Below are positions 40,044 through 46,747 of a DNA stretch of 46,747 nt, one piece after another; the stretch's first letter is position 1, and the number at the start of each line of letters is the position of its first letter. Source of the stretch: Streptomyces fructofermentans (GTDB taxonomy: Bacteria; Actinomycetota; Actinomycetes; Streptomycetales; Streptomycetaceae); contig NZ_BMWD01000026.1 of the NCBI RefSeq assembly GCF_014651055.1, forward strand, positions 1-46,747. Reading direction: 5' to 3'. The position numbers and the translations under genes are program-made. The notes below the pieces were generated by a model. The model was not told the origin of the DNA. It did not search any database and worked only from the letters and a program-made list of their open reading frames with translations.

Positions 40044-42155
40044 TCACTCCGCTCCCGCCCTGATGCGGCGCAGGAGCACGAAGCCGAGGATCACGAGCAC
40101 TCCTCCGGCCGCGGCCGGCCAGAGCTGGGTGCCGGTCTCCGCGAGGCTTCCCGATTCGCCCGCCGCGGACGCGTCGTTGGCGTCCGTCGGCTCGGGACCG
40201 GGCACCGCGGTGTCGACGTCGTCACCCGATCCGCCGGCGGCCGCGTCGGTCTCGGCAGCCGACGGGGACGGATCCGACTTGGGCTCCGTGGTGGGCTTGT
40301 CGCCGTTGTCGTTGCCGTTGTCGGCACCGTCGTCACCATTGTCGTTGCCGCCGTTGCCGCCCGCGGGCTCGGTCGCCTGCGGGGCGCTGGTGGCCGGGTC
40401 CGGCGTCTCGTCGTCGCCGCCACCGTTGCCACCGTTGTCGGCGCCGTCGTCACCGCCGTTGTTGCCGCCGTTGTCGGCGCCGTCGTCGTCACCGCCGTTG
40501 CCGCCGTTGTCACCGCCGTTGTCGCCGTCGTCCGGCGCGTCCGGGGTCTCGGTGGCCGTCGGCTCGGGGTCGGGCTCGTCGCCCGGCTCCTCGCCGCCAC
40601 CGCCACCGCCGGCACCGGCACCGCAGTTGCGGCCGCCGTTGATGCACTCCACCATCTCCTTCATCAGGTCCTCTTCGAAGACGTTGATGAAGTCGCCGTG
40701 GTCGGTGATCGGCTTGTGCAGGTTCTCCGGGAAGGAGTCCACGGCGAACAGCGGGGTCGTCTTGCCGCCGTCCTGGATGCTCGGCGCGTCGACGTCGTAG
40801 ACGATGCGCTGCACCAGCTGCGGGATGGCCTTGAAGCCGCCCGCGCAGTTGCCGGCCGCGTCGGCGAACGCCACGTGGGTGCGGTGGTTGGCGCTGTCGA
40901 TGTTCCGCCCGTCCCAGCAGCTCTGGAACTTGAAGGTGCGGACCACGTCACTGCCCTGCGGGCAGAGCGGGTACTTGTCCTTCAGCTGACGGTCCTCGAG
41001 GCCCGTGCAGCTCCAGGAGGCGTTGGCGTTGGCGGGACCGTTCACGAACGCCTTGGCGTCACCGGTGATGATGCGCAGCAGCTTCGGCATCTCGGCGACG
41101 TCGCCGCTCGGGCTGCCGACGAACTTCATCGTGACCTGCTTGGGCGTGATGATCTCACCGGCGTTGCCCTCGATGGCACCACCCGGGGAGTTCGCGTCCT
41201 TCTCGTCGGCGCCGTTCTGCAGGCGCAGCACGGGCCAGAAGTACGAGGACTTGTCGCCCTTGTTCTCACAGGTCGTGTCCGCGCCCGCGAGGTCCTCGTC
41301 GCTCGCGAAGGCGTCGTTGTCCTGGTTGCCGACGTAGTCGTGGAAGTGGTGGGCGCCGTTGGTGACACCCGGGGCCACGATCACGTTGTCGGAGTTGAAC
41401 ACGCCGTTGGCGTTGACACCGCAGCTGGTGGCGAAGCTGCCGGTGGAGGCGTTGTCGCCGCCCTGCGGGTTCTGCACGTTCGGCTGGACGGACTTGATGT
41501 CGACGAAGTCGGCGGCCACGGGGCCGTTGCCGGCCTGGCCGCCGTTGCCGGGCTGGGCGCCGCCCTGGTCGCCGCCACCGGGCGCCTGGCTCTGCTCGCC
41601 GGGCGCCTGGCTCTGGTCACCCGGTGCCTGGCTCTCCTCGCCCTGCTCGCCGTCCTGCTCGCCGCCCTGGGCGTCCTCGTTGTTGCCGGAGGCTCGCAGC
41701 ACACAGGGGGCGAAGGCCTCGAGGCCCTCGGGACGGTCGCCCACCCGGTCGATGGCGATGAGGATCCGCTCGATGGTGGCGGCCCTCTTCTCCTTCAGCG
41801 GGTTCATGATCGAGGAGTCGGCGAAGTTGCTGTCCTGCTCGATGGCCTTCTCGGAGCTCTGCAGCCGCTGGTAGGCCTCGGCGATCTGCTTGTCCAGCAC
41901 GGAGAGTTCGTTGTCGACCTCCGTGCGCGCCCCGTCCGGCACCGCCGTCAACTGACTGCCGACGTCCGGGCAGTCGATGGTGGCGGCCCCCGAAGCAAGG
42001 GCCTGGGCGTTCCGGGTCGGGCCCTCCGTGGAGCCCTCACTGGCGGTGGCGTAGACGTTCACTGCCGCCAGCCCACCTCCGCCCAGCATCAGTGCGACCG
42101 CCGCAAAGGTCGCGCGACGTGCGCCTGTTGGGCGTCTGCGCGTGTTGCGTCTCAA
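40044..42155 (-). CDS. LAETG-anchored DUF1996 protein with Asp/Asn/Gly-rich stalk
   Basis: 703 residues from TTG 42155, set by AGGAG eight bases upstream. A basic start and hydrophobic stretch (about 17-32) form the signal. A helical region (about 75-145) is followed by SQAPG-type repeats, then DUF1996 (about 235-510; SCGVNANGVFNSDNVI, GAHHFHDYVGNQDN, SSYFWPVLRL, SCWDGRN). The next 150 residues are low complexity (DDGDNGGDNGGNGGDDDG-like), then LAETG at 671-675, a hydrophobic helix and RRIRAGAE. This is a cell-wall sorting signal, and LAxTG is the class E sortase site used by Streptomyces. The protein is probably covalently wall-bound. Function of DUF1996 is unknown. Confidence 0.88.
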   Translation of the reverse strand: MRRNTRRRPTGARRATFAAVALMLGGGGLAAVNVYATASEGSTEGPTRNAQALASGAATIDCPDVGSQLTAVPDGARTEVDNELSVLDKQIAEAYQRLQSSEKAIEQDSNFADSSIMNPLKEKRAATIERILIAIDRVGDRPEGLEAFAPCVLRASGNNEDAQGGEQDGEQGEESQAPGDQSQAPGEQSQAPGGGDQGGAQPGNGGQAGNGPVAADFVDIKSVQPNVQNPQGGDNASTGSFATSCGVNANGVFNSDNVIVAPGVTNGAHHFHDYVGNQDNDAFASDEDLAGADTTCENKGDKSSYFWPVLRLQNGADEKDANSPGGAIEGNAGEIITPKQVTMKFVGSPSGDVAEMPKLLRIITGDAKAFVNGPANANASWSCTGLEDRQLKDKYPLCPQGSDVVRTFKFQSCWDGRNIDSANHRTHVAFADAAGNCAGGFKAIPQLVQRIVYDVDAPSIQDGGKTTPLFAVDSFPENLHKPITDHGDFINVFEEDLMKEMVECINGGRNCGAGAGGGGGGEEPGDEPDPEPTATETPDAPDDGDNGGDNGGNGGDDDGADNGGNNGGDDGADNGGNGGGDDETPDPATSAPQATEPAGGNGGNDNGDDGADNGNDNGDKPTTEPKSDPSPSAAETDAAAGGSGDDVDTAVPGPEPTDANDASAAGESGSLAETGTQLWPAAAGGVLVILGFVLLRRIRAGAE

Positions 42156-42841
42156 GGAAGTACTCCTACGCTTCGTTCCCGGCTCGGCATGGCAATCCCC
42201 CCGCTCAATACGCGGAGGAGCACTCTGGTGTTCAAACGCCCCGGGAATTCTTGGAAATTACTCATGGACCCGGCCGCCCCGGGGGCACCGTCCGGTCACT
42301 GCGCGTCATCCCCCGAGGTACGGCTCACGCATCGGCCGACCGCCCCGGAGGCACGGAGGATACCGGGTCGCGGAAGCCGGGAGTCCGGCGCCCCCGAGGC
42401 GCCTCGCCGCCGGGGCCGCGACCGGCCGGGCACCCGCCGCAGCGGTGCGCCACGCCGGGCCGCCCCGCCCGGCGGACGACACGACTCGCCGGGCCCGGTC
42501 GTCCCTCGGACCCGCCCGGGAGCCGCTCCAGGCCCCGCCCGGCCCCGCCCCGGGTGCCCACTCCAGACCCCGCCCGTGCGCCACCCCGGACCCGCCCCGG
42601 GTGCCGCCCCGGGTGCCGCCCCCGCCGCCGCCCCCTTGTCCCGCCGGTTTCCGACACTCCATCAGGTCATCCGTCCCGGACCCTTGACTCTGTTTGCGCT
42701 ACTCGGGATTCTCGACCCATCGCTTGTATGAGCCATGACAACCACGTCGCGGGGCCGCGCCCCCGACGGTCCGGGCTCCTCGACCCCTACGGTCCGGCTC
42801 CTCGCCCCCACCGACCACCGACCGAAGCGTGAGTGATGACC
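42156..42841. other. Divergent intergenic region with a C-rich block
   Basis: 686 bases. It holds promoters for the DUF1996 gene and the amidohydrolase, a C-rich tract around 42520-42650 with GGGTGCCGCCCC-type repeats (G-runs on the minus strand), and a -35/-10 candidate at 42684-42712. No RNA gene seen. Confidence 0.5.
42684..42712 (+). promoter_or_regulatory. Possible promoter of the amidohydrolase gene
   Basis: TTGACT (42684-42689) and GATTCT (42707-42712) with 17-base spacing, about 130 bases before the gene. The -10 is only partly consensus. Confidence 0.35.
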
Positions 42842-44899
42842 ATGACCCGACCACCGTCCCTCAGGCGCAGACCCCTCACCGTCGTGTCGCTGCTCCTCCT
42901 CGTGATGGCCGTGACGCTCGGCCCCACACCCAGCTCAGCGGCCGGGACGGACTGGTGGAACCCGGTGGCCCGGCCCGCGCCGGACTCCCGGATCGACGTC
43001 ACGGGCGAGCCCTTCAAGGGCACGAACGCACAGGGTGAGGTGCGCGGGTTCGTCGACGCGCACAACCACCTGATGGCCAACGAGGCCTTCGGCGGCCGGC
43101 TCATCTGCGGCAAGGCGTTCTCCGAACTGGGCGTGGCCGACGCGCTGAAGGACTGCCCCGAGCACTATCCGGACGGATCGCTCGCGGTCTTCGACTTCAT
43201 CACCAAGGGCGGCGACGGCAGGCACGACCCGAACGGCTGGCCCACGTTCAAGGACTGGCCCGCGCACGACTCGCTGACCCACCAGCAGAACTACTACGCC
43301 TGGGTCGAGCGCGCCTGGCGCGGAGGCCAGCGCGTCCTCGTCAACGACCTCGTCACCAACGGTGTGATCTGCTCGGTCTACTTCTTCAAGGACCGCAGCT
43401 GCGACGAGATGACCTCCATCCGGCTCCAGGCCAAGCTGACGTACGACATGCAGGCCTACATCGACAAGATGTACGGCGGCACCGGCAAGGGCTGGTTCAG
43501 GATCGTCACCGACAGTGCCCAGGCCCGCCAGGTGGTCCAGCAGGGCAAGCTGGCGGTGGTCCTCGGCGTCGAGACCTCAGAGCCGTTCGGCTGCAAGCAG
43601 GTCCTCGACATCTCCCAGTGCAGCAGGGCCGACATCGACCGCGGCCTGGACGAACTGCACGCGCTGGGCGTGCGCAGCATGTTCCTGTGCCACAAGTTCG
43701 ACAACGCCCTGTGCGGTGTCCGGTTCGACGAGGGCACCCTCGGCACGGCCATCAACGTCGGGCAGTTCCTGTCCACCGGCACCTTCTGGAAGACCGAGAA
43801 GTGCACCGGCCCGCAGCACGACAACCCCATCGGCGGCGCGGCGGCTCCCGCCGCCGAGAAGGAGCTGCCGGCGGGCGTGGACGTGCCGTCGTACGCGGCC
43901 GACGCCCAGTGCAACACCCGTGGCCTCACCGAACTCGGCGAGTACGCGGTGAAGGGCATGATGCAGCGCAAGATGATGCTCGAGATCGACCACATGAGCG
44001 TCAAGGCCACGGGGCGGGTCCTCGACATCTTCGAGTCGCAGTCCTACCCCGGTGTCATCTCCTCGCACAGCTGGATGGACCTGAACTGGACCGAGCGGGT
44101 CTACCGCCTCGGCGGCTTCGTCGCCCAGTACATGCACGGCTCCGAGGGGTTCGTGGCGGAGGCGGGCCGCACGGAGGCCCTGCGCGACAAGTACGGCGTG
44201 GGCTACGGCTACGGCACCGACATGAACGGAGTCGGCGGCTGGCCCGCCCCGCGCGGCGCGAACACCTCGAACCCCGTGCGCTACCCGTTCCGCAGCGCGG
44301 ACGGCGGTTCCGTCATCGAGCGGCAGACCACCGGCGAACGCACCTGGGACATCAACACGGACGGGGCCGCGCACTACGGCCTCGTGCCGGACTGGCTGGA
44401 GGACATCCGGACCGTCGGCGGCCAGGAGGTCGTGGACGACCTGTTCCGGGGTGCCGAGTCCTACCTCGACACCTGGGGAGCGTCCGAGCACCACGCGGCG
44501 GGGGCGGACCTCAGCACGGGCGCGTCCGCCACGGCCAGTTCGTCGGAGTGGAGCCTGTTCACGAGCTACGCGCCCGGCCGGGCCGTGGACGACGACACGG
44601 GCACACGCTGGGCGAGCGACTGGAGCGACGACCAGTGGCTGCGGATCGACCTCGGGGCCACCCACCGGGTGGGCCGCGTGACCCTGGACTGGGAGCGCGC
44701 CTACGCCTCCTCGTACCGGGTCGAACTGTCCACCGACGGCACGGACTGGAAGCCGGTATGGTCCACGACCAGTGGTGACGGCGGCCTGGACACGGCCCGG
44801 TTCACCGGCACACCGGCCCGGTACGTACGCGTCCTGGGGCTGGACCGCGGCACCGAATGGGGCTACTCCCTCAAGGAAGTCGGTGTCCACAGCGACTGA
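42842..44899 (+). CDS. Secreted amidohydrolase / dipeptidase-like enzyme with discoidin domain
   Basis: 685 residues from ATG 42842 (GTG 42833 and ATG 42836 are close alternatives). A Sec signal covers about 1-34 (SLRRRPLTVVSLLLLVMAV, cleavage near SSA). The catalytic half begins with GFVDAHNH, H74-x-H76, the metal pair of amidohydrolases, with later VLGVETSEPFG, MLEIDHMS and VISSHSWMD as further ligands. The organisation resembles renal dipeptidase (M19) proteins. The last 130 residues (TGASATASSSEW, RAVDDDTGTRWASDW, WLRIDLGATHRVGRVTLDW) are an F5/8 type C/CBM32-like domain that binds sugars. The enzyme probably acts on cell-wall or extracellular glycoconjugates. Confidence 0.82.
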   Translation: MTRPPSLRRRPLTVVSLLLLVMAVTLGPTPSSAAGTDWWNPVARPAPDSRIDVTGEPFKGTNAQGEVRGFVDAHNHLMANEAFGGRLICGKAFSELGVADALKDCPEHYPDGSLAVFDFITKGGDGRHDPNGWPTFKDWPAHDSLTHQQNYYAWVERAWRGGQRVLVNDLVTNGVICSVYFFKDRSCDEMTSIRLQAKLTYDMQAYIDKMYGGTGKGWFRIVTDSAQARQVVQQGKLAVVLGVETSEPFGCKQVLDISQCSRADIDRGLDELHALGVRSMFLCHKFDNALCGVRFDEGTLGTAINVGQFLSTGTFWKTEKCTGPQHDNPIGGAAAPAAEKELPAGVDVPSYAADAQCNTRGLTELGEYAVKGMMQRKMMLEIDHMSVKATGRVLDIFESQSYPGVISSHSWMDLNWTERVYRLGGFVAQYMHGSEGFVAEAGRTEALRDKYGVGYGYGTDMNGVGGWPAPRGANTSNPVRYPFRSADGGSVIERQTTGERTWDINTDGAAHYGLVPDWLEDIRTVGGQEVVDDLFRGAESYLDTWGASEHHAAGADLSTGASATASSSEWSLFTSYAPGRAVDDDTGTRWASDWSDDQWLRIDLGATHRVGRVTLDWERAYASSYRVELSTDGTDWKPVWSTTSGDGGLDTARFTGTPARYVRVLGLDRGTEWGYSLKEVGVHSD

Positions 44900-44925
44900 G
44901 AGCACACCCGAGGTGGTGTCCTGGG

Positions 44926-44968
44926 CCGGGGCCGGCCGGATCGTCCGAACCGATCCGGCCGGCCCCGG
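44926..44968 (+). terminator. Strong terminator after the amidohydrolase gene
   Basis: Perfect 18-bp arms (44926-44943 and 44951-44968), extendable by one G-C pair, around a 7-base loop. It isolates the TetR gene downstream. Confidence 0.88.
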
Positions 44969-45010
44969 CACGGCTCCCCCGGTCCACGACGAGTACGAAG
45001 GACCACCCAC

Positions 45011-45655
<645 letters not shown>

Positions 45656-45970
45656 CCCGGGGTGACACGGCCGGGGTCCCGCCCGTCCCCGGGGGACTCA
45701 AGTCCCCTCCCGCGACGGCACATGCAGCAAAACTCCTCCCGCGCACGCCTGTACGGCGGATTCACCTTGACGGTTGAATTCGAGACATCGACCGAACGGG
45801 TCCACTCCCCGCCGGACAAGGTGTCTCCCCGCACGTGGGCGGCCCGCAGCGGCCCTGGCGCGGGGCGTGGAACCCGTCGGCGCACCCCGACTCGGGACGG
45901 ATCATGGCTGGGATGATGCGAGTACCATCCGGCCCCAGCAGCACTCGTTGCATGAGGAGAGGTAACTGCC
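45656..45970. other. Intergenic region, 315 bases
   Basis: Lies between the TetR gene and the winged-helix gene. TTGACG near 45767 resembles a -35 element but no matching -10 follows at a normal distance. Nothing else recognised. Confidence 0.45.
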
Positions 45971-46720
45971 ATGTCCGACGGCGAACCGACGACCACGGAA
46001 CTCAAGACGCAGTACGCCGCTCAGGTGGCCGCGGACCTTGAGCGCAACGCCAAGGAGCAGGAACGTATCGGCGCCGAAGTTGCGGCGCTTCAGGCGCAGT
46101 TGGGCGGTCTGCAGCACGACCACGCCCTGTTGGTGAATCTGCGCCAGACGCTGGGCGGGGAGGACTCCCCCGCGGAGCCGGCCGAGGCCGCGCCCAGTAC
46201 CCCGCCCGCGAAGGCTCCGGCTGCCGAGCCGCTGGTGCCGCGCCAGGCGTCCGGCGAGGACAAGCCCCCGAGGCGCAAGAGGGCGACCGCCGTGAAGTCC
46301 CGCAAGGGCACGGTGAAGAGCGGTGGCACCAAGGCGTCGGCCTCCACGTCCGCCGCCAAGGCCGGCACCGGCAGGGCCGGAACGACCAAGTCCGGGGCGG
46401 GCAAGACCGCCCGCACGGGGCCGTCCGCGTCCGAGTCGGCGTCCGAGTCGGCCGACAAGCTGCCCACGCTCGTGGAGCTGATCCGCGACCATCTCGCCCG
46501 GCAGCCCGAACCGCGGTCCGCCGCGGAGATCACCACCGCGCTCACGGCGGCCCACCCCGATCGCGACATCAAGCCCAAGGTCGTGCGCACCACGACCGAG
46601 GGGCTCGTCGCCAAGGGCCACGTGCAGCGCACCAAGCAGGGCAGTTCCGTCTTCTACACCCCGGCCGAGGCCGCGGAGGCCGTCGCCCCCGCGAAGGAGA
46701 AGGACGCGGCCACCGCGTGA
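45971..46720 (+). CDS. Coiled-coil / basic / winged-helix DNA-binding protein
   Basis: 249 residues from ATG 45971, with AGGAGAGG upstream. Three regions are visible: an N-terminal coiled coil (about 10-60, YAAQVAADLERNAKEQERIGAEV and ALQAQLGGLQHDH), a Lys/Ala/Thr/Gly-rich basic linker (about 90-155, KRATAVKSRKGTVKSGG) like the tails of histone H1 or HupS, and a C-terminal winged helix (about 160-235, LPTLVELIRDHLARQPEPRSAAEI, then VVRTTTEGLVAKGHVQRTKQG). It probably oligomerises through the coil and binds DNA at both the linker and the winged helix. A nucleoid-associated or global regulator role is inferred. Confidence 0.78.
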   Translation: MSDGEPTTTELKTQYAAQVAADLERNAKEQERIGAEVAALQAQLGGLQHDHALLVNLRQTLGGEDSPAEPAEAAPSTPPAKAPAAEPLVPRQASGEDKPPRRKRATAVKSRKGTVKSGGTKASASTSAAKAGTGRAGTTKSGAGKTARTGPSASESASESADKLPTLVELIRDHLARQPEPRSAAEITTALTAAHPDRDIKPKVVRTTTEGLVAKGHVQRTKQGSSVFYTPAEAAEAVAPAKEKDAATA

Positions 46721-46747
46721 CCGTCCGGCGCCGCTGCGGGCGGAGCC

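Noticed and set aside
39897..42731. + strand frame of 944 codons
   Set aside because: Antisense of the DUF1996 gene; the repetitive Val/Ala/Val pattern is the mirror of the Asp/Asn/Gly stalk.

Overview
The window is about 72% G+C. It carries Streptomyces-style signals: purine-rich ribosome binding sites, frequent GTG and TTG starts, ATGA and GTGA stop/start overlaps, SpoIIE-type PP2C phosphatases, an LAxTG-type sorting signal and RHIM-like proteins. It reads as chromosomal DNA of a Streptomyces or close relative. No rRNA, tRNA, CRISPR array, integrase or transposase was seen. All functions are inferred from motifs read by eye, with no database search.

Region 1 (1-1445) holds the last codons of an unknown gene, a GlsB/YeaQ-type stress membrane protein and a small secreted protein.

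Region 2 (about 2039-10703) is the most interesting part. Seven + strand genes form a putative exopolysaccharide locus: a secreted Agd3-like (CE18-type) deacetylase, a PelF-like GT4 glycosyltransferase, a polytopic membrane protein, a LegB-type 4,6-dehydratase, a sugar nucleotidyltransferase, a second SDR (ketoreductase or epimerase) and a spherulin-4/Sph3-like glycosidase. Deacetylase, PelF and Sph3 are hallmarks of the Pel and galactosaminogalactan systems. Here they are combined with a nucleotide-sugar route that looks like a 6-deoxysugar pathway and with an unfamiliar membrane protein. A strong hairpin ends the locus.

Region 3 (10986-18206) has a two-HKD phospholipase D/cardiolipin synthase-like enzyme, two small unknown proteins, a secreted beta-propeller phytase, and a pair made of a DegT-type PLP enzyme and a CelD/BcsL-type acyltransferase.

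Region 4 (18734-21393) carries two adjacent proteins with a matching RHIM-like amyloid motif, one at a C-terminus and the next at an N-terminus, facing a convergent membrane protein. A decayed glutamine-amidotransferase remnant follows at 21576-21761.

Region 5 (22278-35593) carries a methyltransferase, a GAF-SpoIIE-HATPase regulator, an APC antiporter/unknown/M20 peptidase operon, a CPA2 cation/proton antiporter, a ClC channel, two membrane proteins and a membrane-anchored Ser/Thr kinase.

Region 6 (35826-46720) has a low-G+C orphan gene that looks acquired, a GNAT enzyme, and several exported proteins: a lamin-tail protein, a Tat-type flavoprotein, an LAETG-anchored DUF1996 protein and an amidohydrolase with a discoidin-like domain. 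It ends with a TetR regulator and a coiled-coil/basic/winged-helix DNA-binding protein.
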